From a virus: DNA of 41,783 nucleotides. Location of the stretch: IMG/VR virus record IMGVR_UViG_3300033571_028071, positions 1 to 41,783 of that record. One strand, 5' to 3'. The position numbers and the translations under genes are program-made. Below, one piece after another: positions 6,176-15,322 of this stretch (position 1 is its first letter; each line of letters starts with the position of its first letter). Under the pieces are notes generated by a model, which saw only the letters and a program-made list of their open reading frames with translations, was not told the DNA's origin and did no database searches.

Positions 6176-6975
6176 AGTTTGCTCAAAAAATTTTTATGTT
6201 TTAAAGCCAAGTATCTTCTATTTCTTTCATAAATTTCTTCATATCTAGAATTTACATGGGATTCAACGTTTGTTCTCATTCCTCCCCAGGAAAGGTCACT
6301 TTTATATTTTAGTGTATAAACAGCGTTTTGATAATTATTTTGTAGCATTCGTAAACTAAAATCATGGCAATCAAACCCACAAGGTGCAAGAGCAGCATCA
6401 TAGAAGCCCACTGTTGTATATCTATTCCACAGTACACATGTGGGGCTTCGAATGGCTATTTGGGTTTTAATTAATTCGTTTTGAGAGGAACAATAAAAAT
6501 GATTCAACCCAAGTTGTTTCCAATGTCCATATTCAGACTCAACATAGTTTCTTTCACCTATTGTATATTGCAAGTTCACGATCTCACAACCTAATCGCAT
6601 ACTTACATACCCAAGGTTTTGTTCTTGTGAGAATAAGTAATTGAATTTTTTATCGATACTAGGCTCTTGTAATATCACATCATCTTGAACAGTAAAAATA
6701 AGATCGTCGGGATCGGGGTTCATTAGTCTAATTTTTGTCAACCCATGATTGAGACAAGTGATCTCATGCACATCATCCATGAATGAAATTGTAAACTTGT
6801 TTTCTAAATTATTTTTCGTTACAAAATCAAGCAACTTTTCTTTTGATAGATCTTTGCATCCGTCTAGGATAGCAACTACGTGATAATCGCCCTCACAAGA
6901 GTTCACGATACCGTCTAACACTTGAATAATTAAATCTTGTTTGTTATGTATCGGCAATATAAAAAACGACTTCAT
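6172..6975 (-). CDS. GT2-like glycosyltransferase
   Basis: The protein has 267 residues. The N-terminus FFILPIHNKQDLI, the AILDGCKD segment and the TVQDDV site (Q-D-D at 97-99) fit a GT-A family 2-type transferase. Its start overlaps the end of the upstream gene by 4 nt, consistent with coupled translation in the glycan operon. The specificity cannot be read from the sequence. Confidence 0.75.
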   Translation of the reverse strand: MKSFFILPIHNKQDLIIQVLDGIVNSCEGDYHVVAILDGCKDLSKEKLLDFVTKNNLENKFTISFMDDVHEITCLNHGLTKIRLMNPDPDDLIFTVQDDVILQEPSIDKKFNYLFSQEQNLGYVSMRLGCEIVNLQYTIGERNYVESEYGHWKQLGLNHFYCSSQNELIKTQIAIRSPTCVLWNRYTTVGFYDAALAPCGFDCHDFSLRMLQNNYQNAVYTLKYKSDLSWGGMRTNVESHVNSRYEEIYERNRRYLALKHKNFLSKL

Positions 6976-7658
6976 AGCAAACCCTTGTCAAATCTATATA
7001 CTTTAGATAATTTAGACGTATCGAACCCTACCATTTCTTCCATTGTGGGAGGATATAGTGGCATATTAAATTCATCATATCCATTACCGCAAAATGAAAA
7101 TCTGTTTTTTAGTTGCTTTCTTGTTTCGCGAAACCACCCCTCGTGCATGCTATGAAGCATCATGTCATGTTCAACAACAGGATAAACAAAATCTCTTAAA
7201 TACACTTGATCATTTGTATAGTAGTTTGTTTTAGAAGAAAATTGCAACATAATATCGTGCAATTCTTTAGATAGCTTTCCTTTGTATCCGAAAGCACATG
7301 CAATGATTGGAAATTCATAATGTGCTTCATGATCTCTAAACGTATGAAACTTTTTACTTGAGCTGACCCATTGTTGCACCGCCATTTGCTCGCGAAATGT
7401 AATCCTTCCGTCTGCATCTCTTACAATTACAACATTATCATCATTTTCAAAAAGAGGTTCGAACCGCCAAAAAACACCATGCGTTTTTTCTTTAACCTCA
7501 ATTACTTTTGCCCCAGGCATGTTATAGTTTGATGCATCATCAACATAAGCTCTGAATTCCCAGTCAGGATAAAAGAATTTGGCTAATTCATACTGCTGAT
7601 GAGCACCCACAATATAGCGAGGATTTGTACCATACGAACTAATAGAAACAATTTTCAT
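6972..7658 (-). CDS. Putative GT-A-like glycosyltransferase (DAD motif)
   Basis: The protein has 228 residues. A RDADGRITFRE segment (80-90) looks like a DxD metal site. It is followed by a WV-S-SKKFHTFRDH block that I know from uncharacterised phage and bacterial glycosyltransferase-like proteins. It begins two bases after the stop of the dehydratase gene. It is likely part of glycan assembly; family and substrate are uncertain. Confidence 0.6.
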   Translation of the reverse strand: MKIVSISSYGTNPRYIVGAHQQYELAKFFYPDWEFRAYVDDASNYNMPGAKVIEVKEKTHGVFWRFEPLFENDDNVVIVRDADGRITFREQMAVQQWVSSSKKFHTFRDHEAHYEFPIIACAFGYKGKLSKELHDIMLQFSSKTNYYTNDQVYLRDFVYPVVEHDMMLHSMHEGWFRETRKQLKNRFSFCGNGYDEFNMPLYPPTMEEMVGFDTSKLSKVYRFDKGLL

Positions 7659-7661
7659 ATA

Positions 7662-8612
7662 TCACCAAATAAAATTTTTTTTGTACCATTTAACAATATT
7701 ATGTAACTCTCTGTCAAAGGATGCTTGAGGTCGCCACCCCAATGACTTAAGTTTTGAATCATCTATAGCGTACCTTACATCTTGTCCGGGACGCTTTTCA
7801 GAAAAGTCAAGGTATTTGTTATAATCCTTAACTCTAACTTTAAAGAATGTATCGATAATTTTCTTAGCAACTACAATATTTTTTTCCTCAAAGTTTCCAG
7901 AAATATTGTAGATTTCGTTCTTAACACCCTTCTCGATTATCGTGATAATTGCATTTGCCGTGTCTGATACATGTAACCATGTTCTCCTTGGTTCTCCCAT
8001 ATCATGTAACAATATGGGTCTACCAAGAACTAAATTTTTACATGATCTTGGAATAAGTTTTTCAATATATTGACCTTCACCGTAATTATTAGTAGGTCTG
8101 ACAATCACAAACGGAACTTGATATGTTCTTGCCCATGCCAAAATTAACATATCAGCAGCAGCTTTTGTAGCTGAATATGGGTTGCTTGGTACAAGCAAAT
8201 CTGTTTCTTTATGAAACCCTGTTTCTATATCTCCATACACTTCATCCGTACTAAAATGAAGCAATGTGGGTCTCCTATATGGTGTTTTATCTTTAATCAT
8301 CTCTAGTAGATGATGAACACCCTTTATGTTACTATTTAAAAAAACATCTGAACTGACTATACTGTTATCAACATGTGTCTCAGCAGCAGTGTTGATAACA
8401 TAATCACAATCGTAAAGTTTTTCCAAATCATTTATGTCTTTTTTCTCAAAGACAAAATTTTTATGCTTGTTAAGGTCATCAAGAAAGGGCAAATGTGCAG
8501 CATAAGTGCATGTATCAATGCCCCTCACTCGCCAGCCCTTTTCAAGACATTGCTTGGTAATGTGATACCCAATAAATCCCAAGCATCCCGTTACATAAAT
8601 TACTTTAGTCAT
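7662..8612 (-). CDS. RfbB-like dTDP-glucose 4,6-dehydratase
   Basis: This 316-residue extended short-chain dehydrogenase has the NAD motif GCLGFIG (9-15), catalytic TDEVYG (122-127) and the Y-x3-K pair at Y146/K150. RfbB/RmlB enzymes make dTDP-4-keto-6-deoxyglucose. The ATG at 8612 overlaps the preceding stop (ATGA); an earlier ATG at 8645 in the same frame is less likely. No nucleotidyltransferase is seen in the window, so the activated sugar probably comes from the host. A related UDP- or GDP-sugar dehydratase is possible. Confidence 0.85.
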   Translation of the reverse strand: MTKVIYVTGCLGFIGYHITKQCLEKGWRVRGIDTCTYAAHLPFLDDLNKHKNFVFEKKDINDLEKLYDCDYVINTAAETHVDNSIVSSDVFLNSNIKGVHHLLEMIKDKTPYRRPTLLHFSTDEVYGDIETGFHKETDLLVPSNPYSATKAAADMLILAWARTYQVPFVIVRPTNNYGEGQYIEKLIPRSCKNLVLGRPILLHDMGEPRRTWLHVSDTANAIITIIEKGVKNEIYNISGNFEEKNIVVAKKIIDTFFKVRVKDYNKYLDFSEKRPGQDVRYAIDDSKLKSLGWRPQASFDRELHNIVKWYKKNFIW

Positions 8613-9682
8613 AAAATTCCCATTTTCGATAATTGTAACATACACAGCACATTACATATATAGTCAACTTCTTTTAAAGTTAGTTCAGGATACAAAGGCA
8701 AACATAATACTTTAGATGATATTTGCTCAGATATGGGACAGGCAGAACCTAAAGAAGGATAGAAATATCTCCTCGTTGTAATACCTTTGCCTGCTAAATA
8801 TTCTTTAACTTCTTTCGGATTATTCACAAGTATAGGAAAATATGAATAATTAATCGAAACGCCTCGCCCCTCCAAATCATGAATCTTTACAACATGATTC
8901 AATTTTTGTTTGTATCTTTTATAGATAGCTTTTCTTTTATTAATATTATCATGTAATATATCTAAAGATGCAAGACCAAAAGCTGCTTGCAGTTCGGACA
9001 TCTTTCCGTTCAATCCTCCGGGCATTTCAATAATCTCACCTTTCAATCCAAACCCACGTAAACAGTCTATCTTCGCTTTATTCTCTGCTGTTTTAGAAAT
9101 TATGACTCCACCTTCCCCAGTGCCTAAAACTTTAGTTGCATGAAGGCTGATAACATTATAGTCACCCAAATCTAAAAAACTTGAATAAGGTGATTCATAG
9201 TAGACTCCAAAGCTATGCGAGGCATCATAAATCACACTTAAGTTATATTTTTTGGCGATAATTTGAATTGCAGGATCACATGGCAACCCGTAAACATGTA
9301 CAGGCAATATTCCCACAGTGTTTTCATCGATAGCCGTTTCAATTAAGTTAGGATTAATATTAAACGTCGTAGGATCAATGTCTACAAACTTTGTTTCAAA
9401 CCCTGCCCAGGTAATTGCATTCGTGGTTGCTACATATGTGAAGGGGGTTGTGATAATGTTCTTTCCCTTCGGGTCTCCTAATGCACGTAAAGCAAGCATT
9501 AATCCTATGGTGCCATTATTAACTAGAGAAGTGTGGTCAACGTCAAGAACATCGCACAGCTTTGCTTCAAGTTCATTTACAAGTTCGCCCCCATTGGTAA
9601 CGATTCCGTTATCCCAAACCCGTTTTAGGAGATCGATATATCTATCTAAAGAGGGGAGTCTTGTTTTAGTAATGGGAATCAT
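8609..9682 (-). CDS. DegT/DnrJ/EryC1 sugar aminotransferase
   Basis: This 357-residue PLP enzyme retains the Schiff-base lysine (K184 in LHATKVLGTGEGG), and the DASHSFG segment carries the PLP aspartate. It would aminate a keto-sugar nucleotide, most simply the product of the RfbB-like enzyme encoded next to it. Together with the beta-helix acyltransferase further upstream, this would give an N-acylated amino-dideoxy sugar. Whether amination occurs at C3 or C4 cannot be decided. Confidence 0.88.
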   Translation of the reverse strand: MIPITKTRLPSLDRYIDLLKRVWDNGIVTNGGELVNELEAKLCDVLDVDHTSLVNNGTIGLMLALRALGDPKGKNIITTPFTYVATTNAITWAGFETKFVDIDPTTFNINPNLIETAIDENTVGILPVHVYGLPCDPAIQIIAKKYNLSVIYDASHSFGVYYESPYSSFLDLGDYNVISLHATKVLGTGEGGVIISKTAENKAKIDCLRGFGLKGEIIEMPGGLNGKMSELQAAFGLASLDILHDNINKRKAIYKRYKQKLNHVVKIHDLEGRGVSINYSYFPILVNNPKEVKEYLAGKGITTRRYFYPSLGSACPISEQISSKVLCLPLYPELTLKEVDYICNVLCMLQLSKMGIL

Positions 9683-9685
9683 ATT

Positions 9686-10597
9686 TTACCAATATGCAAA
9701 GTTTGTTTCAAAGTGAAATTTATGTCTTTTATTTGGTTTATCAATTTCCATCGGTCTAATCCAATTCTCATTGAATAACGACCTCCAGTTTTTGTAACCC
9801 TCAACAGAATCCCACCGACCACCTAAGACACCAAAATACAATTGCAATACACCGCCGATCTGTAAACCAATTTTTCCAATTTGTTTTGCATAATCAACGT
9901 AAAATGGCGATGAAACAGATGATGCAACCATCAAAACATCAAAGTCATATTGGTCAATCTGACGCTTAATGGCTTCAATTGTATCATACCAAGTAGGACA
10001 ATTGGGGAATTGTCTGTCATCATAAACCGGGTGATACGGCGTTCGAATAACATCAACTAATTTAAAGGGTGCGATAGTATCTCGATTGTCACCCCAAATT
10101 GCATCAATGTTTTTCCATTGTGATTTGATTGACTCAACGTGAGTTGAAACGACCAATACTCGTTTGTCTTTCAAGTATTTTGTCCATGGATCATCTAACT
10201 TTTTAAAATCAGAAACACCTAAAATCGCACCAGGATCTAAAACTTCAAATTGCCTACCTGAAAATATTTTTTTGTGTGAATATCTTTCCATGTAAATTGA
10301 TTGTGGAATCTTACTGTTCCAATTGCTTACATCAACCAATCCGAGTAAATCACAATTATTGATAGTTGATATAATTTTTGGCAAAGTGTCTTTTATAACA
10401 AACTCTGTATTAAAGGGAAAGATACCCCCCTCAATTTGAACTAAGTCATTATAATATTGTGTTGAAGGAATCTCACCTCGTAATACACAACCTATGGCAT
10501 ACGTAGTTGTATTACACAACCTTAAGACGCTTGCAGGTTCTCTGGCAAGCAATATTTGTTTTAATTGTTCATTTACGTCGTAAAAATCTAAAATCAC
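9686..10597 (-). CDS. Putative glycan-modification protein, GT-D-like
   Basis: The protein has 303 residues. An N-terminal VLRLCNTTTYAIGCVLRGE segment is in the place of the LRxGDGE-type motif of GT-D proteins. The C-terminal part has DVLMVASSVSS followed by GKIGLQIGGVLQLYFGVLGG and a RWD. This GGxxQxxFGxxGxRWD pattern occurs in uncharacterised proteins of surface-polysaccharide clusters. Activity is unproven. It overlaps the upstream glycosyltransferase by 4 nt. Confidence 0.55.
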   Translation of the reverse strand: MILDFYDVNEQLKQILLAREPASVLRLCNTTTYAIGCVLRGEIPSTQYYNDLVQIEGGIFPFNTEFVIKDTLPKIISTINNCDLLGLVDVSNWNSKIPQSIYMERYSHKKIFSGRQFEVLDPGAILGVSDFKKLDDPWTKYLKDKRVLVVSTHVESIKSQWKNIDAIWGDNRDTIAPFKLVDVIRTPYHPVYDDRQFPNCPTWYDTIEAIKRQIDQYDFDVLMVASSVSSPFYVDYAKQIGKIGLQIGGVLQLYFGVLGGRWDSVEGYKNWRSLFNENWIRPMEIDKPNKRHKFHFETNFAYW

Positions 10598-11310
10598 TTT
10601 TGCTCTCCAGAAAACAATTGAAGTATTTGTTGTCTATCGTTTTTAATCCAATGAAACATCATTTTTAATTCATTCGGTAAACTATTAAACAACTGAGCCA
10701 TTTCTATTTCAGCTTGTTGTTTATTATAATTGGTTCCAGGAGGATGATCAATGGTATGGAAATAATCTCGTATGACAGGACGCCTCATTAGATAACTAAT
10801 TCCTGGGAATATAATGTCCCAACCCCATCCCATTTTATAAGGAGACATATCAATCTTTGTCTGCTTAAAAATATCCAGAATATCTTTATGAATAAACCAG
10901 CACGTGCAATCTGGACATGCAACCAATTTCATAGATTTGTCTCTAAGCTGAACACCCTGTATATCTGTTCGTGAGGAATCATACCACGTATAGTCAACGT
11001 TTGGTGCGTAGATTCCCCACTTGTAAGTTTCATAAGAGCTTTCAGCATCCTTCAAAAGGTTTTGCCAGTCGCTGTAAGAAGCATCACCTTGAATGTGAAA
11101 AAGAACATCTGCATCAAAAAGTTCTAGAGCCTTTATAAATTGATCTGTGAAGTATGCACTCTCCCCTACATTTACCCACCCCTCATCATTGTGCTCTTCA
11201 TCTGAATTTATGATTACAGGATCATAGCCGATTGCAGACAATTGCGAAATCTTTTCTTTCGTCTTTTCATACTGTCCTCGCCAGTTGAAAATAAAAATTT
11301 GTATTTTCAT
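10594..11310 (-). CDS. Putative glycosyltransferase, 238 aa
   Basis: The protein has 238 residues and starts MKIQIFIFNW. It has a Rossmann-like alternation, then FHIQGDASYSDW, which could be a GT-A nucleotide/metal site, and a conserved-looking PYKMGWGWDIIFP block. This resembles GT2-type proteins of phage glycan clusters. No exact family is claimed. The start is three bases after the acyltransferase stop, with an A-rich leader rather than a clear ribosome site. Confidence 0.55.
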   Translation of the reverse strand: MKIQIFIFNWRGQYEKTKEKISQLSAIGYDPVIINSDEEHNDEGWVNVGESAYFTDQFIKALELFDADVLFHIQGDASYSDWQNLLKDAESSYETYKWGIYAPNVDYTWYDSSRTDIQGVQLRDKSMKLVACPDCTCWFIHKDILDIFKQTKIDMSPYKMGWGWDIIFPGISYLMRRPVIRDYFHTIDHPPGTNYNKQQAEIEMAQLFNSLPNELKMMFHWIKNDRQQILQLFSGEQK

Positions 11311-11312
11311 TT

Positions 11313-11921
11313 TTATTTTTTACCTCGAGGTGCAGCAGGATCACCGTACAATGTATCTGCAACCTCTATACTTTTTCTTGCAACTGCACCCGCAGACAAT
11401 TTTGTGCCTGTGGGAAAGACAACCTTAGGCACAGCAATCGCACTTGTGCCAAAGAAACATCGTGACCCGATTCGGCAATATCCCATAGTTCCTGCATAGG
11501 GGCTAAAGGTGCAGTAATCACCAATTATGTTGTCATGAGTAACAGAACATGAGAGGTTCAACGTAACGAAGTCACCTAATACACAATCACCCGCTACAGT
11601 AGAATGTGGGCAAATAACACACCCCTTTCCGATTTTAGAAAATTTAGAAACATGGCAACTGCTATGAATGAATGTACCCCATCGATCTTCGTTCTTTTCG
11701 ACAATTTGTACTTTGTACTTAATTTCACCAACAGCTAGGATAAACTGTGCATCAGGAAACTCACCGGGCTGAATAGATTTCAGCACAGGAAACGCTTGAT
11801 TATACTCGTCATTATTAAATGAATCATCTGAAACTACAGCGACAATTTCATGGCCATCATCTAAAATGTATGAAATTACTTCCTTCGCAAACCCCCCAGC
11901 ACCAAAAACAACATATTTCAT
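11313..11921 (-). CDS. NeuD/PglD-type sugar O/N-acyltransferase
   Basis: The protein has 202 residues. An N-terminal nucleotide-sugar-binding Rossmann part (YVVFGAGGFAKEV) is followed by hexapeptide repeats of a left-handed beta helix (residues about 90-190). A His in SVTHDN fits the catalytic position of PglD/NeuD/PerB-type acetyltransferases. The ATG at 11921 is used because AAGGGG stands 5 nt before it. It probably acetylates the amino sugar made by the RfbB/DegT pair. Confidence 0.85.
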   Translation of the reverse strand: MKYVVFGAGGFAKEVISYILDDGHEIVAVVSDDSFNNDEYNQAFPVLKSIQPGEFPDAQFILAVGEIKYKVQIVEKNEDRWGTFIHSSCHVSKFSKIGKGCVICPHSTVAGDCVLGDFVTLNLSCSVTHDNIIGDYCTFSPYAGTMGYCRIGSRCFFGTSAIAVPKVVFPTGTKLSAGAVARKSIEVADTLYGDPAAPRGKK

Positions 11922-11930
11922 AATCACCCC

Positions 11931-12827
11931 TTAAAAGTAAATAATTTCGTCTTCACGTTTCTTTATTTGACGAAAAACAATTGCATCAAACCAATTTAGA
12001 AAGTTATCAAGATTTACATAGTATGGGGGAATGTTATGTACAAATTTTGGCTGTGAAAGGTGACTATTGTAAAGATCATCATTCTCATCAAGCTTTTGAA
12101 TATGTTCAATTGCTTTATTGAAGTTAGGGAAGCGATGCATATTTACAAATGAATAACTATTAAAATCCGCTGCAATTGTAGGACTTCCCCAATAGATTGG
12201 AATAGTTTGTGCATAAAATGCATGAAGTATTTTTTCCGTTACATATCCCGGATGTGAATAACTTTCAAAACAAATATTAAATTTTCTTGTTGAAAGGAAA
12301 TCGATCTTACCTGTTTCACCCTCAAGGTTAGCTGAAATATTATTAAATAATTTTCCTCCACTGTCTACTTGTTTGTATTGTGATAGCGCGTGAAAGAAAT
12401 CATTCCTCATTTTACAATTGGGATTGCTTACAACAAAACTTGCAAATGCCGTTTTTTCTTTTACAATACTGGTATTAAAAATGTATTCATAATTGTAATT
12501 TGTCTTATGAATATGTTCTAGTGCCCACATGTAAACAACAAACAAAGGCAATCGATAATGCCATGCATGTAAGTTGTGATCAAAGGAAATCGCATAATCA
12601 CAATCATACTTTTCAGGACGCTTGTTCTCGCCCGTATAAAAAATCTTAACTACGTCTTTACGAGAAAACTTTCTGTTCTCATGCCCAAAATTATCATCAC
12701 CAAAAATGAGATAATCAGGATTATTATGATCAATCTCAATATCATACCTTCTCAACAAAACATTATAAAAGAAGGTTGCGATATGTTCATGCGTATCGGC
12801 GAATCCCAGTTTTAGTTTTGGTTTCAT
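11931..12827 (-). CDS. GT10 family fucosyltransferase-like enzyme
   Basis: The protein has 298 residues. It has the GT10 landmarks: an early FYTGENKRP (63-71), then VVSNPNCKMR with VDSGGKL, and the family signature FNICFES...GYVTEKI...IPIYWG (183-214) that binds GDP-fucose. GT10 enzymes are alpha-1,3/1,4-fucosyltransferases. It lies just downstream of gmd, fcl/colC and colD-type genes that would supply a GDP-6-deoxyhexose, so the donor is probably GDP-L-fucose or GDP-L-colitose. AGGTGATTA precedes the ATG. Confidence 0.88.
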   Translation of the reverse strand: MKPKLKLGFADTHEHIATFFYNVLLRRYDIEIDHNNPDYLIFGDDNFGHENRKFSRKDVVKIFYTGENKRPEKYDCDYAISFDHNLHAWHYRLPLFVVYMWALEHIHKTNYNYEYIFNTSIVKEKTAFASFVVSNPNCKMRNDFFHALSQYKQVDSGGKLFNNISANLEGETGKIDFLSTRKFNICFESYSHPGYVTEKILHAFYAQTIPIYWGSPTIAADFNSYSFVNMHRFPNFNKAIEHIQKLDENDDLYNSHLSQPKFVHNIPPYYVNLDNFLNWFDAIVFRQIKKREDEIIYF

Positions 12828-12880
12828 TAATCACCTATTCAAATACGTTAAAATTAAGTCGTCATCAAAAACAATGAAAG

Positions 12881-13228
12881 TCACTCGACTCCCTTATACA
12901 GTTTCACTGAATCCTCAGCTAGTGACTTGCCTCTTATGATTGCATCATCAACCATACGATTTATTGCTTGAACAAACTTGGGTCTTTTTTGTTTGAAACA
13001 AATATCAACCTTTCGTTTAATGTCTGCCAGTTCCTCATCACTTGTGGCTGATTGTGCTGCATCTTCAAGCATCCATGTACGGATATGGAGGATTACAAGT
13101 TTTTCAATCACCTCGCCGAGATTGTCTGTGGGCACATATTCTTCAATTTCAGGCATTTGTCTTTTCATTAGAACATCTTCAACTGTTCGAATTACAATGC
13201 CTTCCAATTCTTCAGCAAATATCGTCAT
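12881..13228 (-). CDS. Helical protein of the glycan operon (DUF4254-like pattern)
   Basis: The protein has 115 residues and is predicted all-helical. The block LVILHIRTWMLEDAAQ...IKRKVD...KRPKFVQAIN recalls DUF4254 proteins found in polysaccharide clusters (L-x-x-x-N-x-x-x-W-x-x-E-D, KR-x-I-D), but the match is loose. The ATG at 13228 has GGAGG six bases upstream and overlaps the colD-type gene by 17 nt. Function unknown. Confidence 0.65.
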   Translation of the reverse strand: MTIFAEELEGIVIRTVEDVLMKRQMPEIEEYVPTDNLGEVIEKLVILHIRTWMLEDAAQSATSDEELADIKRKVDICFKQKRPKFVQAINRMVDDAIIRGKSLAEDSVKLYKGVE

Positions 13229-14390
13229 ATACATCCTCCAACGCTTGCTCAAGAGTGTCCATGTGCTTTGTACCTACAAAGTGATTGTTTCCAATATACA
13301 CACCGTGTGAATGTAAAATTTCTGCGTTTGTTTTATTTTTGTTTGTTTCAATCTTGTATCCCCTGTTAACCAAAAAGGGTTGAGTAAGAAGATTGCCGCT
13401 CACAATCGGGCGATACTCAATATTATAATGATTAAAACACTCTTTCATGATTCTTGCAATTTTTTCACTTTTGCATACGAAAGGAAAGCAAAAACTGCTA
13501 TTACCATCTTCATACGCATGAGGATAAAAAAGTGTAGGATATTGATTAATGATTCTAACATATTGTTCGTAGTTATGTCTACGCTGTTCAATCATCGAAT
13601 CTAATCTTTTAAGTTGTGACGATCCAAGAACTGCACAAATTTCATGGTTTCTAAAATTGTAACCATCTGTCATAAACAAAAAAGATGGTTCAATGTGTGA
13701 ATATTTCTCGGCGTATTCTTTTTGTTTTGTCGATTCTCGAGCCATTCCATGACTGCGCTTCATACGCATCAAATCATATAGATCAGTATTGTTAGTTGAT
13801 ACCATACCCCCCTCGATGGTAGACATATGATGCCCAAAATAAAAACTAAAAGTCGATCCTAAACTCTTTGAACCATACTTATCACCTTCAACATCTTTAC
13901 ATCCATGCGATTCACAAATGTCATCGATAATAAGAGCATTAGGGAATAGTTTTTGTAGCTTATGATTGTCCGCAGGAAATCCCAATAAGTGTGTTACAAA
14001 AATTACTTTAATGTCTTTATGCTTTTTAGCAATTTGTTTTGCATCATCAAGATCAAAACTATAATTTTGTAAGTTAATGTCGCAAAAGATTGGCTGTAGT
14101 CCCAATTGAAAAACGGGAGAAACATTTGTAACCCAGGTACATGCAGGAACAAGAACTTTGTCGCCATCCTTCAAATTATACAATTCTTTTACAGCAGAAA
14201 GTAAAAGGGTGTTCGCTGTGCTTCCACTACTTACAAACAGCGAATGCTTTACACCTAACCAGTTACTCCATTCTTGTTCAAATTTCTTGACCTTTTCGCC
14301 ATACGTAAATCTTTTGGTGCTCATTACAAATGCAGCCATCTTAAATCTATCACCCCAGGTAATAGTTTCACCCATCAAAGGCCATTTCAT
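13212..14390 (-). CDS. ColD-type DegT family sugar 3-dehydratase
   Basis: This 392-residue PLP-binding DegT-family protein has histidine where aminotransferases have the Schiff-base lysine (SFYFGHHMSTIEGG, H187-H188). This replacement marks the ColD/RfbH dehydratases, which remove the C3 hydroxyl instead of transferring an amino group. In ColD, which acts on GDP-4-keto-6-deoxy-D-mannose, the catalytic residue is His188. Located in an operon with gmd and an fcl/colC-like gene, it fits the GDP-L-colitose route. It overlaps the upstream gene by 4 nt. Confidence 0.82.
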   Translation of the reverse strand: MKWPLMGETITWGDRFKMAAFVMSTKRFTYGEKVKKFEQEWSNWLGVKHSLFVSSGSTANTLLLSAVKELYNLKDGDKVLVPACTWVTNVSPVFQLGLQPIFCDINLQNYSFDLDDAKQIAKKHKDIKVIFVTHLLGFPADNHKLQKLFPNALIIDDICESHGCKDVEGDKYGSKSLGSTFSFYFGHHMSTIEGGMVSTNNTDLYDLMRMKRSHGMARESTKQKEYAEKYSHIEPSFLFMTDGYNFRNHEICAVLGSSQLKRLDSMIEQRRHNYEQYVRIINQYPTLFYPHAYEDGNSSFCFPFVCKSEKIARIMKECFNHYNIEYRPIVSGNLLTQPFLVNRGYKIETNKNKTNAEILHSHGVYIGNNHFVGTKHMDTLEQALEDVYDDIC

Positions 14391-15322
14391 AGGAATCTCC
14401 CTCGATTTTCTTTAAACCATCCTATCGTTCTTGCAAGCCCTTCATCAAACGACACTTTAGGTTTCCATCCAAGATCGAATAGTTTTGTATTGTCTAGTTT
14501 TCTTCTTGGAGTGCCATTAGGTTTATCTGTGTTCCAGAAAATTTCGCCTTCAAATCCCACTTCACGTTTAATAATCTCTGATAGTTCTTTGATTGTAATT
14601 TCTACATCACTACCCACATTAATATGTTCAGGTGAATTGAATTCGTTCATCAAAAATACACAGGCATCAGCAAGATCATCAACGTAAAGGAACTCACGTG
14701 TTGGGGAACCATCACCCCATGCCTCAACTGCGCTTTTACCTTCAAGTTTGGCATTGTAAAATTTATTGATTAGGCCTGGTATAACGTGACACTTATCAGG
14801 AAAGAAATTATCATTAGGTCCATACAAATTTGCAGGCATCAAACTAATAGTGTTTAACCCATATTGTTGAGTGTAGTACTTAGCCATTGTCAATCCTGCA
14901 ATCTTCGCGAGCGCGTATGCATCATTAGTTGGTTCTAGCTTCGCAGATAGCAGATACTCTTCTTTGATGGGTTGTGGTGTGACCTTAGGATAAATGCACG
15001 CCGAACCCAAAAACAATAATTTCTTTACACCGGTTTTATACGAAGCGTCAATCACATTTGATTGAATCATTAAATTGTCATACGCAAAATCTGCTGGGTG
15101 AGTAGCATTAAAACTTATACCACCAACCTTTGCTGCAGCGAGAAAAACATATTCAGGTCGATACGTTCGAAAAAAATATTTTACAGCTTCTTGGTCGCGC
15201 AAATCTAAAGAACTCTTGGGTCGAACAATAATATCCTTATAACCATTTTCAGTTAGTTTTTTTACAAGAGCAGTCCCTACCAACCCATTTCCTGCTACGT
15301 ATATTCTGCTATTCTTATCCAT
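14387..15322 (-). CDS. fcl: GDP-L-fucose synthase / GDP-colitose synthase-like epimerase-reductase
   Basis: This 311-residue SDR enzyme of the Fcl family has the NADP motif VAGNGLVG near residue 9, [16 protein letters not shown] (catalytic Ser), the YALAK pair (Tyr and Lys), and NLYGPNDNF. Fcl performs 3,5-epimerisation and 4-reduction of GDP-4-keto-6-deoxymannose to GDP-L-fucose. Its relative ColC does the C5 epimerisation and reduction of the 3-deoxy intermediate. Because a ColD-type gene is adjacent, either product is possible. It overlaps gmd by 8 nt. Confidence 0.9.
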   Translation of the reverse strand: MDKNSRIYVAGNGLVGTALVKKLTENGYKDIIVRPKSSLDLRDQEAVKYFFRTYRPEYVFLAAAKVGGISFNATHPADFAYDNLMIQSNVIDASYKTGVKKLLFLGSACIYPKVTPQPIKEEYLLSAKLEPTNDAYALAKIAGLTMAKYYTQQYGLNTISLMPANLYGPNDNFFPDKCHVIPGLINKFYNAKLEGKSAVEAWGDGSPTREFLYVDDLADACVFLMNEFNSPEHINVGSDVEITIKELSEIIKREVGFEGEIFWNTDKPNGTPRRKLDNTKLFDLGWKPKVSFDEGLARTIGWFKENRGRFL

